Origin: Flammula alnicola
Lineage: Eukaryota; Basidiomycota; Agaricomycetes; Agaricales; Strophariaceae
Assembly: GCA_015499995.1 (NCBI GenBank)
Contig: JADNRV010000096.1
Span: 62,001-126,000 of the forward strand
Direction: 5' to 3'
Length of the DNA stretch: 64,000 nucleotides
A program made the position numbers and the translations under genes. A model generated the notes under the pieces. The model ran no database searches, was not told where the DNA came from, and was given only the letters and a program-made list of their open reading frames with translations. The first letter of the stretch is position 1. The number at the start of each line of letters is the position of its first letter. Positions 9,415-20,289 of this stretch are shown here, in pieces.

Positions 9415-11403
9415 CTACTGGTAGCACTCGAAATCGTCCAAGTCACCCACGTCGCGATCGAGAGCATCTAAGGTAGCACGCTCTGCGTCAGTGTCAATGG
9501 ATACAGAGGCTTCGTCAGCGTCGGGCTCGCTCTCCTGATACGGAATGACACGAGTGCGAGGAGGGAGAATATGGCTGGGATGAAGAAGCCAGGGCGGAGT
9601 AGCAACCCCCTGCAACAAAAGAGACAACTCGGAAAGGGAGGTCGAGTGAAGGGGATGCTGATCATTGGAAGACAAGTCGCCAGGAGACAAGGCCGACAGA
9701 ACGTCGATCAAAGTCCCATAGCATCGTCGTCGGTGAGGTATAAATCCCGGAATGAGTTGTCGGGATCCGATGCAACAAGCCGATACAAGACACCCAAGAT
9801 CTCACGCAACAAGACGGAGATCTCGAGGTCGCTCTGACGGACAAGCACTCATTGAAGGACGTTGGTGGCACTGATACGCTGGAGCCATTCAAATAGATTT
9901 TGAAGATCTAGGAGGGGTCCACAAGTTAGTCAAGAAAAAGTCTATGCGAATAATGGGGAACTTACTGGTTAAAGATGACTGGCCGAACTCGAGGAAAGTC
10001 TCAAAGTCCGGCATCTGGTCCTTCAGCTTGGCTCTGAAAGAGCAGATGCCACGGTGGCTCCTCTGGCACGGGATACAGCCCTGTTCACCCTGTGGTATGA
10101 TGCAGTCCTCAGGTTTTAATCCTTTGAGACTGCACGCAATACACACGGGGGGCGCCTAAAGATAACAAAACAAGGAAATAAATGCATAGAACAATAATGA
10201 CACAAAAGAACTCACCAGGGGTTTGGGTACCGCACCCAAAAGCAGAGCAAGTTGGGCAGCAGCCAACTTGCTAGAAGAAGAAGAATCCGGCTCTGGGGAC
10301 TCAGGAGTCACCTCTCGACGAGGGCGCTTGCTTCGAGCATCACCCAGCGCCGCGACTTTGCGCTTGAGAGGTCGAGGTGGGGCTGGAGAGACATCCAGGG
10401 TGACCTGCGAGCCAGAGGCAACTCCTGGTCGGGCTTCTTGATGAGAACTGGCAGCTAACCTTGCAGCAGCTGCGCGAGTCATTAGTGTGCGAGGAGGTGA
10501 CGGAGGTGCAGGAGATGGGGACGGGGTTCTAGCACGAGCTTTGCCTTTACCCTTGCGACCCTTTGAACGAGGCGGGGGAATTTCAACAAAGAACCGAAGT
10601 TGATCCTCCGGATGTGCGGTCAAGGACGGAATGGGTGGTGGCGAGGATAGACGCGCGCCGTCGCGATCCATTGTTGGGGGAACTAAAAACCACCAAGTTA
10701 ACCACGATCCAATAAGAAAATATGAAATGGCACATACCAGCAGGCGTCAATGTGGGCGAACGCATCTCGTCAAGGTCCCTGTCTGGAACCGGCGCTATAC
10801 AACCAAGATTGGTTAAACTGTGAATCAATGAAAGGGAACATAGATATACATACCAAGCACCGGTGACGGTGAAGGAGAATACAGGACAAGAGGAGCTACG
10901 ACGGGCGAATGCACCCAAGTCGCCTCTAACAGTCGCTGAGCCAGCCCGACGAGCTCTGGGAATGGCGGTTCGCTATCCATAGCAGCCTCTGAGACTTCCT
11001 CGGCATGCAAGGGATAAAAATCAGCCTAAAGAAAAGGTCGGTCAGAGTGATCAGTAAAAGACAAATGAAAGGCAGAGGATGTAATGACTTACAACCAGGG
11101 AAGGATCGAAATCCGGGAAATAGGCAAACGAAGGGGGTGTTTCACCGGCGACATGCGCCAGGAAACACAGCCAGCGTCACACCTAGTCACCGCAAACCCA
11201 TGCATATAATTACCCTAGAAAGAGAAGAGTGAGACAAGAGCGAAGAAGAAAAAGACATGACATACCATCTGGGTGGATAATCCACTAAGAGCCATGGAGG
11301 CAGCGGAAACGCAACGGGTTGCCGGTGTAAGCGTAAACATAAGGAGCTTACGACGGAGAACGTCCCAGACAGGCTGCAAGTAGGTGCAGATGGCAGCAGA
11401 CAT
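9415..11403 (-). CDS. Antisense passenger gene 1 (Cys-cluster hypothetical protein, possibly damaged)
   Basis: The start ATG is at 11403 (MSAAICTYLQPVWDVLRRKL) and exon 1 ends at 11266. Later exons carry AEEVSEAAMDSEPPFPELVG, a basic Pro/Ser segment (RSKGRKGKGKARARTPSPSP), AKRPRREV-like nuclear-signal residues, and a cysteine cluster CIACSLKGLKPEDC followed by CIPCQRSHRGIC (about 10140-10045). The Cys pattern C-x2-C...C...C-x2-C...C resembles small zinc clusters seen in many agaricomycete hypothetical proteins. A last part contains LEISVLLREILGVLYRLVAS and an acidic tail. An in-frame TGA near 9851, a needed frame change near 9706 and an exon-2 acceptor that does not fit cleanly suggest either unseen introns or decay. 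A DNA-binding role is inference only. Confidence 0.5.
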
Positions 11404-11504
11404 AATGAGATAAGCAGAGAGAGGGTAGAAGACGAGCGTGGTTGTTGACAGTGGTGGCGAACGAGGGCGAGAGTGTTGAAGTCTACAGGAGCGTGTATGT
11501 CCAG

Positions 11505-11513
11505 TTTATATAC
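11505..11513 (-). promoter_or_regulatory. TATA box of passenger gene 1
   Basis: GTATATAAAC on the minus strand lies about 100 bp upstream of the ATG at 11403. Confidence 0.5.
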
Positions 11514-11937
11514 GCGGGCCAAGATGAAGCTTCAGAGGCCGCAACCAGTCACCGACTGCAACCGAGCAAAGATGATGGAATGTGATTCTTCGTATTCACC
11601 AAGAAAGAAGCCGCAGGATATGTTAAAACCTGATAGAATCAGTTCTGTAGCCTTTCAAGGAAGCAGACTCATTAGAAGCGCTTACCAATGATCAGGACCA
11701 GCAACGATTAAGGAAACTATTCCTAGGATAGAAAGACCTTAGAACACAAGTTGGCAACTTAAGAAAGCTTGCTAGGCAGGATGTCTGCACCGTGCTTCTC
11801 ATTACAACGACAAGCTTTGTCGTGAGAACATAGGCGCTCCTAAAGGATTGCATAGGCAAATGTTGAACCGAGAAACAAGAACGAGAGACCCTTGATAGTG
11901 TGCAATAAGGTTGACTGGGGACAGTCAATATCTAAGT

Positions 11938-11947
11938 TGGGGGGAGA
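11938..11947 (+). promoter_or_regulatory. Polypurine tract of the LTR element
   Basis: The purine run ending GGGGGGAGA directly abuts the first base of the right LTR (11948). This is where a plus-strand primer is expected in an LTR retrotransposon. Confidence 0.65.
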
Positions 11948-13716
11948 TGAAGAGACCGCGAGCGGCTAGCTGTGAATGGACTACCATTCTTCTTACCTGA
12001 GCTATTTTTAGCACTTAGTAAAGCTTATAATGTAGTCTAAATGTTACAAGTCCGGACATTACAATGACAAGACTACTAAGGACTAGAGGAAACTATGCAA
12101 GATAACGAGGAATGCGCGGTTTAATAAAGACATTATCATTAGTAACTATTGAGATACTAGTCAATACATCTAATGAAGTGTACGGAAATAGGCGCCTTTC
12201 AGTAATATCTTAACCATCCGGTTTATACAGCGAGGGCGCGGATCTCTAGATTAAAGAACGGACATCTAGGCACACTACAGGACAGGTCGCGTGACATTGC
12301 CGAGGGCATCGAGGACGGTGGAGCAGCCGGGGTAAAGCAGATGCCCATAGACGCGCCTGTAGCAACGCCGATCAAAGCTCGGATCAGAGGGATACCTAAT
12401 TGGGAACACATACCATATCGGGTAATAACTGGGTACAGGAAGATTTCCGGGGTGCATAACTCGACATAGCGAGATCCCAGATGCACGCTGAGGGTACCAG
12501 AGTATCGGGTACAGAGGATGAAGGGTTACAACCCTAATCACAAGCATTACCTCAGACAGAATGTGCGCGGATTGCCCGAGAGTCTCCGATGGGACATAGG
12601 CGCTTCTATGCTCCGGTCAGTCCATAGCCAATGACAGGACAAGATACCAATGAAAACAGAAGGACACGAGCCTGTATACCACGTGGTCGAGGGGGATTAA
12701 GTCTTAGGTGCTTAAGCTAGCCGAGCTGACGACGATCTGAGCTCCCGATCCATCCAAAAAGGCATGATTGAGCGGACGCGCATGGAAACTGTACTCCACA
12801 AGGCCGCCGCTCGCGCACAAATGCCCATGAAATCTCTATATTCTCGTCATTGCGTCTATGTAATAATATATTGTCTCAGTAGTATATAAGCAGCCCTGTA
12901 ACACCGTAGAATACAAGCAATTTACCACCCACGAGATACAAGCGCTTAAGAGTTATATCTTAAGTGTTTCACCTCTAAGTACCAAGTAGCTTCAAAGCGA
13001 GAGTCCCATAATATAAAAAGAAACCAAGTAACGATATAAACGAACTGGTAAGACGAGAACACGTGTCTAAGTGATTCGCCAAGACAAGTAAAGAGTGTTA
13101 TAAGCCAAGGAACCTGTCTAAGTGACTTGTTCAAAACCTACCCTTTGTCAAAGGACATCTGGGGACCTGGACTGTAGTGTCGGTAGACGAAGCGTCTACG
13201 CGCCTCTGGCCATTGTTAAGGGACTGTAGTGTCAGCAGATAAGACATCTGCGCGCCTCTTTCCACAAGTATAGTTTTTGAGACAAGTAAAGACAAGTTAA
13301 AGGGCATAGAGCCATCTTCTCAATTGGAGAACAAGACAAAGCGAGATCAGTTAGCAGTTTGTGCATAGAGCACTAGTTTCCGAGTACCAGGCCAGAATTT
13401 ACACAAGTCTATTGGACTTAAAACGACCCATTGACTATAAACGCGCCTAAGGCCTTGCCTGAGCCGTTACATAGTTAAACACCTTCTTTTATCGCCCACC
13501 TACTATCAAGTATCGATATTATAAAACTATTATCCTCCCCTTGGACGAACTAAGTCAACTAAACATTGATTTGGGTGTTTGAGTGTAGTAAAGTAGTTAT
13601 TAAAAGTGAAGCAAGTCGGATTTGATAGTATCTCTTTAATAGACCTTACAAAGTCTATTGAAAGCGACTACTTGATTATCTAGTAGTTCACACACACCCC
13701 GCACTAAGCATCTTTA
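11948..13716 (+). repeat. Complete right LTR, 1.77 kb
   Basis: It matches 48565-50309 end to end with scattered substitutions and small indels. It starts TGAAGAGACCGCGAGC and ends at GCACTAAGCATCTTTA. Inside are internal direct duplications ('ggactgtagtgtcgg.aga' near 13168 and 13223) and 'acaagtaaag' motifs. The open frames within it recur in both copies and are shadows. Confidence 0.85.
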
Positions 13717-14600
13717 CCCCCACGGTCCGGATGTGGTGTATGCCGTCGAAGACAATAACGGACGTCAAGCCCTCCCAGTCATCATTTCCCGTTCCAAGGC
13801 AAGTGCTTCGCTGATGCCAATGGCGCGGATCCGCAACTTGTCCTTGATCTCCGTCTCCCCTACCCAGCATGAGGCCGAGTAGAGTAACCACCACCATGGA
13901 CAGAAACATTCCTGGGACTGGTCCAGGTGGCGGGCGGTGGCCTGTCAGCTAACAAGTGTTAGCTGTCGGCTGGTTATTGCCCACAATCGCCGCCTCTTAT
14001 GTGACCCTTATCTCTAAGCAGGCCAACTGCTATCATAGAGACCCTCTCGGGAATTGGGGTGTTGAGGGCTAACGTGCTGGAAGCTGCATCCCTCCCAGCA
14101 TCGGGTTGTAGAGCATGGATATTTCCACTGCGAACCTCCTTTACCAAGGGAGGACTCATCAACAAGTTTAACGTCTAGCTCCAACCATCTACTCATGCTC
14201 AAACACACGCGAGCACGAGTTGAGATGCTATCAGGGCAAAGGAAACCAGACGACATCGCGTGAAGAGTTGCCACGCAACGCGGCAGCAGAGTGCAGCTAT
14301 TGCCACGTCGAGCCTCTTTTACCAAGGGAGGGCTCTGCTGCAGATAGTTTCTTGTCTATGCAGACCCCGAGTGAGCGCGCCTAACAGCACTCTAGCTTCC
14401 TTTACCAAGGGAAGACTCACCCAGTATGTAGTTTAATGTCGTAGTCACATTTGCAGCAACATGGACACATGGAGAGCGTGGCTATTGCCCCTTCGAAGCT
14501 CCTTTACCAAGGGAGCACTCCACCATCGCGGGAACACGCCGTCGACCCAGATAACGACCAGAGAATGGAATAGAGGGCCTATTCTGCGTGGTGCTGGCCA
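13717..14600. repeat. Non-coding DNA with four copies of a hairpin-forming 17-mer
   Basis: The near-palindrome CTCCTTTACCAAGGGAG, or a one- or two-base variant, occurs at about 14136, 14308, 14397 and 14501, separated by 90-170 bp of otherwise unlike sequence. No coding region is supported here. Confidence 0.6.
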
Positions 14601-14918
14601 ATCTGACTTCCTGCCCTCATGAAAAAGCGTGGGAAAAACCCAGCAGTATGACGGTCAAGAGCAAGGAGTGTGTGGACTGCTCGCATTTGGGGCGTTGTTA
14701 GCCGTACTTTTTCTGCCTTTTCTTCCTCCTCTAAATCTCCCAAAACCCTTACCCTACCTAACCATCTCTCTCATATCATCTCCTCCTCCTCTCGTCTCCG
14801 TATCTCTTATGTTTGATTTTGTCGCCTGCTTATCACGATGCGCTGGCGAGGTAGCATAGTTACCTGAATTACTTATGTAATGTAGTCAGCCAAAATTAAT
14901 TCTAATAATAATTCTAAT

Positions 14919-15494
14919 TAGTGTTTGAAGGTCCGGTTAGGTCCGGTTTTTGGGTACCGGGAGGCTCTAACCGGGACCGAGACCAGTTAGCCTTTGTTCC
15001 CAGACCCAAAATAACCGGACCTAACCGCAAATAACCACCTATAACCAGTTAGTTGCGGTTAGTAACTGGTTAAGACCGAAAACATTAAAAACCGGTTATA
15101 ACCGGCAGTAACTGCATATTTATGACTTAGTATAAGTTATTGTCCTTCATTTAAGCTTCAAATCGACTGCGGGAACGTTAAATTTGGTACAGAACTGACT
15201 GAGTTATGATTTTATTACATGCTATCTACTCTTTTGACTGATATTTTATAGTTTTAACCATAACTCAGTCAGTTTTTGACCTAAAATTATGGTCCAGGGC
15301 TTGTTTTAACGGGAAAAATGAGGGCTACAAATAACCGGTCATAACCGGTCACTAACCGGTCCTATAACCGCAAAATAACCGGTTATATACTTCTAAAAAA
15401 CCATTAACCACTAACCGCGGTCCGGTTATTTGCGGTTAAGGTCCGGTTAGGTCTCGGTTATTTTCCGGTTAATTAACCGGACCCTCAAACACTA
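14919..15494. mobile_element. hAT-type MITE
   Basis: The element of 576 bp has inverted ends TAGTGTTTGA..TCAAACACTA and is flanked by the 8-bp direct repeat ATTCTAAT (14911-14918 and 15495-15502). The subterminal regions are packed with CCGGTTA or TAACCGG motifs. The 8-bp target duplication and the motif-dense arms are the hAT signature. No transposase is present. Confidence 0.85.
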
Positions 15495-15920
15495 ATTCTA
15501 ATGCAACAACCTCGGGAATACGGTGTAATGACGGGAACTGAACTTCTTAACCTGCAGCTGAGCTTCCTCTGACCTGCTCTGTAGGCATCCATCCAGCGTA
15601 CCATATCCGAGACCTCGATTACTTCCATGTCAATCACAGGATGTTTGAAGATTTCATTGTAAAGCTTGCGCTCCTTGCAAAATTTGGTCTGCGGTGCATA
15701 CTTAGCTACATTAAATTAACTATTTTTTGTGCCTATATATAATTTTTTTTCGGCCAGCCGATTTGGCGCCTGTTCAAAAGTAGCGGCCTAAAGTCCGACC
15801 GCACCATAGCAAAATAGCAGCAATCAAAGAATATGATGTCACTGCAGAAATATATTTATCATGGTTTCAGAGCCGAGAACTCAGGGTGGCTGCTGTCCTG
15901 AGGTGGTGGTACAACAAGAT

Positions 15921-16085
15921 CAGGAAAACTACACATCACTTACCGGACTTATGTAGCTTGAAACCACTTGGGTTGGATCACATTGGTCACTTGGATGTAC
16001 AGCCACAACGAATCCAAATTTATTTATTTGTCCCAAGTGAATTCAAGTCAGTAAGTGACCAAGTCGTAAGTGCGACAACATCAGC
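15921..16085. repeat. Left subterminal arm of Plavaka A
   Basis: It is nearly identical to 40911-41075. It carries about seven CACTTG/CAAGTG motifs, likely transposase-binding sites by analogy with CACTA elements. Confidence 0.75.
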
Positions 16086-16331
16086 AAACATAGATTTTTC
16101 TCCGCTATCATCATCATCGGACTAGCGGCTAGCCGCTCCAAGTACATCATGCCCATGCTCGCCCGTAGCGTCGAGTTCATAGTCCACTCGTGAGCGCCTC
16201 AGTTCATTCTTCTCCGCCCGCTTGTCGCTGATGATATCATATCTAGAGCATCACATTACAGACAGCAACTGTTCTCATGCATGTAAGTAAGGCTTGCTGC
16301 TCACCTTAGCAGAGACTGACGATCCGTCCTG

Positions 16332-16769
16332 TCAAGCAAACGACCCATCAGCGCGCCATGGCATAGCAAAGGTACGACCAGGACTCGTACTCACCGCCCT
16401 GGTTCCTGCTGACCCCCTGTTTAAACCCAGATTCCCGCCATGCCAGCGTATCTCTCGGTACGTGGTATACGTTCTCCTCTCCTCCTCGTCCTCGAAGATC
16501 TTGCCGCGGGTGTTGTCGTCGACCATAGGATAGGTTTCGAGGCACAGACAGACGACGAAGGACGAGAATTGGCGCGCATAAGGTTCATAAATGTTCTCGG
16601 AGATGGCGCCAAGAACGTCGAAGCCTGACGACGTGGGTCTGCATCCCATCACACCCACTGGCACCAGCGCGTTCGTATGCCTAGCCAGCGACGCGCAAAT
16701 CCGTACCGCCCACTGTTGATCGACCGGAGAGCGGAATTCGCCACCACATGCCCAGCGCATGTCGGCCAA
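16332..16769 (-). pseudogene. Possible coding fragment inside Plavaka A
   Basis: A frame of about 145 codons contains a protein-like stretch (DVLGAISENIYEPYARQ, CLETYPMVDDNTRGKIFEDE, TYREIRWHGGNLGL). The family is not recognised. It is absent from the corresponding part of copy B and may be captured host sequence. Confidence 0.25.
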
Positions 16770-16978
16770 CGTACGTCGTCGCCTCTCTCCTCACCTCCTC
16801 GCACGCTGATGACCCACACTCTCGCCAGTCTCCGCCAGCGACGCCGTATCATATCCGACTGGCCGCTGACCACCTCCGTCCAGGCTGCATCTCGTGCCGT
16901 GTCTCGTACATATCTGCTACTGATATAATTCCTCTCGTTCTAACACCGTCATGGTGTTAGTTTTGCAGCTCCTAACTC

Positions 16979-17025
16979 CCATTCGCCGTAGATACAGGAA
17001 GATGTTGAGAATAGCTAATCGTTGA
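16979..17025 (+). pseudogene. 3' remnant of Plavaka ORF1
   Basis: The last 15 codons of copy B's ORF1 (HIRRRYRKMLRIAHR plus stop at 44389-44433) survive here with one substitution. Upstream, the sequence is unrelated. This shows that copy A once had ORF1. Confidence 0.75.
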
Positions 17026-17079
17026 TACAAAATTTAATACCTTATCTCCTGTTGTCTAATATATTCAATAAGTACAATA

Positions 17080-20000
17080 TCAAAACGCGACTTCATTTGC
17101 ATGGTGATCAGCATATTTACTAACATAATATGCCGCGTAATGATCCAAAGAATTAGAGTAACTGATATAAGGAGGAAGAAACTCGTCTCCGTATACTGGA
17201 ATGAGATGGGCACCACGGACAATACTATCAACATGAATCACCCCCATACTCTGAGTTCCATCCTCTTCCCAATCTCGTTCGACCATCCACATGCCCGTTT
17301 CTGGACATGGCTCCTCGCCGACAGCAGAGAACCATTGAACAAGCGAACATGGATAAAGAATATGATTGAACTTGAATGAGAAGAAAAGAATCGCACGAGC
17401 TGCATGAAGACCGCGCATGCCTTTGAGATCAGGATCCTTCGTGGCAAAGAGACAGTCGTGCCGTGGTCCTTCACCACGCCACATAGTTGTAGCTCTAATG
17501 CGCTCACGGTGCATGCCGCCAACACCCGCTGGGTCACTGGGTGCGAAGAACTCCGCCACTGCTGAATGAAAGACTTTGATGCGGCCATTGAATGTAGGAA
17601 GGACATTGAGAGGTTGCTCGAAGCTCGGATTTGGGGCATTTGGATGTAGTTGGTCGAAAAGGAAGGTTTGGATAAGGTGGAGGAATGTAGGCGACTCTGG
17701 AAGGTTCAGATACTGTGCGAGGCTGGAGGGTTGGGTAGGATAACCACGGGCTACAATAACAAGTTAATACATAACCAAAAGGCGAACAAAAAAATCTAAA
17801 CAAGGCGTACCTGGAGTTCGAGCAAGAAATACCTCAGCCATGACTCGAGGGCCAGCCACAGAATCATCGTCATCGCCATCATCATCATCTACAGCCTCTA
17901 AGACTACTCCAGCTACCGGCAGTGGTCCTGACAACATACCGCGAGCAATGAAGTCAACTTTTGAGGCGGCGAGTTTGTCGAGGCGCTGGTTGGTGAGTAA
18001 CATCTGGCCCAGGGCTTTGTAATGACTTGAACGTCGCCACGGCTCCTTGACGGCCTTGATGTGTTTTGATTCGGTGATTGAGGAGCATAGGCCATTAGGA
18101 GATCCAAAGAGCTGAATAACGGTCTTGTAGTGCACGAGTGAGTGCTGGCGTGGAAGAGACAAGCCATCAGGACGAATGCCTTCATCCTCGAATATCTTAC
18201 GATGCTTATGAAAGCGAACCAGAGCGTCGTCGATTTCGCAGAGTGTGGCTTCGGTATGAACCCAGCGGCGGACAAGGTAACAGAAATCCAAGAAGGCGGC
18301 CAGCGCTTGAACCATTTGCGCTGGAACATGACCTACAATGGCGGGCAGATAAACCTTCATGAGCGCTTTTGAGTCGTCACCTGTCCACTGTTTGAATCCA
18401 CGCCCTTCAGGGAAGCGACGGAGGCCAGGGAATGATGGAACTGCGGCAATGCTAATGAGAATATATAAATAAGACTTTTTGGGTTTTAAAAGAGGAGACG
18501 CACCGACGGTCGATATCGGCCATGATGGCTGCTGCTCCTGTTTTCCCATGCTTGATAACTAAATACTCGCCAACCCATGTAACGAGATGGTCCTTGAAGG
18601 TTCCTTTGATGACTTGGTGAAGAAGGTCAGATGTTAGGAGTTCGTGGATGTCAGCTCGAGGAAAGTCAGCGGTAAATGGCTAGCAATAGGTATGAGAAAA
18701 TGTGTCTAACGATGGAAATTAACCTTACTATGACATCCCCAACATAACCGTAATCGGCCCATGCTGATTTGAGACTGAGCGCGTCTATCAACGCATCTCT
18801 GTGGGCATTCGAACGAAGCCCTGCCTTCCCATCGAGGTCATGAGGAAAAGCAGTACACCTGAGAGCAATCAGAACAGTGATAGGCAAATTATATAGTAAG
18901 ATCATATTACCGTGGGCACCAGTCTTGGACGATACATCCAAGAAGACATTGTTCGGGATAATCCGCAATGTAAGGGCCAAGTCCATATATCGCACGGCGA
19001 TAATGACCGTCCGGGCAAAGTACCACCTCAGGTTTTGACATTCCCGGTTTCAGAGGTTCGAGGATGGCCGCGAGTGATGAGTGGAAGAGTTGGCGACGGA
19101 ATTTGCGAAACTGATCATCATCCGCATATTCACGGTCAGCTATGAATGTTTAAACAGTCGTTAACATTCAAAGATTTGAAAAAGGAGGGCAGCATGATAG
19201 ACATACTTTTGGGTATTGCAAGAAACCCAATGATTGTCACCGCATTTCTATGAGCACGACGAACACTGTTATGAACATTTCCAAGAGAGGCATAAAGTGG
19301 GTAGTATTCGGTCTGGCCCTGTCGCAATAGAGACCGTCGTTTTATCACTGCCAAGAATGACAGGGACAAACATCGCTCCATGTGTCTCTGGGTCCTCGGC
19401 GATAGTATCCTGTAAATAGATTAAATAGATGTTCAATGTCACTGTCAATCAAAAATGACTCACCGCTTGCTTCCAGGCCCAGTTTCCGGACATAAGATCT
19501 TGCCATTTTCTCTCACCACTGGCGTCCGTCTCTTGGAATGGTGCATAGTGGATCCCATCGTTGAAGTCGGGATTCGACAGCTGCTGTTGCATAACCACAC
19601 GAGGATCGCGATGCCAAACCTCGTATTCAGAAACCATCCATGGCGGGATTTCCTCTCCTTCTGCAGGCTGAGGACCGGAATATGTAACAGAAAAGGAGCT
19701 CCATGGGGCATCGCCAAGGACAGTTGCGTCGATTGTACGGTAAAGATCCTTATGATCAGCGAAGGGAGGGTCGGAGGTTGAACGGGCAGCCCAGATGTTG
19801 AGAAGTTCGTCAATCTGGGATCCTGGCATTTGGTTCTTATTGAAGAGGAAATTCGCCAGCTCAAAATCAGCGCGATTTTGGTAGGGCGCGTAATCTGAAG
19901 GTTTTGCGGGAATTTTGATAGGAGGGGTACCTGGCGGCAGGTCAACACCGTCCTTGTTGCATGGCGTCCCTGCATTTCGAATGTTAATATCTCGATAACA

Positions 20001-20268
20001 TACAGTTTAGTGAATAATCACCGTCTAAAATAGGATGCTTGATTATCTCCGGCTGTTGGATAGGCAGCACCGGTTCATTTGCTTCATGCTGACCTTCGTG
20101 GTCAAAGTTTTCGTAAGGTGGTATGGGAGCCGGAGCCGGTATTTCTGGAGCAAATTTACGGTGTTGGGAGTGGATGTGTTGGGTGAGACCTGATCGATTG
20201 TGAAACCCCCGATTGCAAACTACCCCAGTGGCGGACTTTGTGACACACAGGAAGCGAAGTGGCAACAT
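17080..20268 (-). pseudogene. Plavaka transposase A, one frameshift
   Basis: The gene has about nine exons. The start ATG is at 20268, with a C2H2-like finger (NRSGLTQHIHSQH). Next come the NKNQMPGSQIDELL and DAPWSSFSVTYSG region, the catalytic-type motif ILGSDKTTVS (about 19355), ADREYADDDQFRKFRRQL, IADYPEQ, then DIHELLTSDLLHQ, FPGLRRFPEGRGFKQWTGDD, LPRQHSLVHY, GSPNGLCSSITESKHIKAVK, and a C-terminal domain with MWMVERDWEEDGTQS, ending at 17080. In Plavaka the acidic residues of DKT, DLLHQ and TESKHI form the presumed DDE site, and all are present. Just after DKTTVS an extra base (around 19317, GGGCCAG where GGGCAG is expected) breaks the frame for YYPLYASLGNV. The product would be truncated and inactive. 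Confidence 0.8.
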
Positions 20269-20289
20269 AATAATAAGCGACAGAGGTAA

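Larger units (their letters stand above)
5602..13716 (+). mobile_element. Candidate non-autonomous LTR element carrying three antisense genes
   Basis: A truncated LTR copy (5602-5917) and a full copy (11948-13716) lie in direct orientation around about 6 kb. The base run GGGGGGAGA stands immediately before the right LTR and fits a polypurine tract, which argues that the intervening DNA is internal to one element. No gag, protease, reverse transcriptase, RNase H or integrase frame is visible on the plus strand. The internal region is instead occupied by three intron-containing genes on the minus strand. The 4-bp flanks (ccgc at left, cccc at right) are not a target duplication. The left LTR lost its 3' part and any primer-binding site. 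The alternative is two independent LTR insertions around a host locus. Confidence 0.55.

Noticed and set aside
12223..12547. Two minus-strand frames repeated at 48787-49170
   Set aside because: They recur only because the LTR is repeated. The frames differ between copies through indels and have no domain.
5602..13716. Autonomous Ty3/gypsy retrotransposon
   Set aside because: No reverse transcriptase, RNase H, integrase or protease motif is readable on either strand between the LTR copies.
14130..14520. CRISPR-like repeats with spacers
   Set aside because: Spacing is irregular (90-170 bp) and repeats are imperfect palindromes in a eukaryotic genome.
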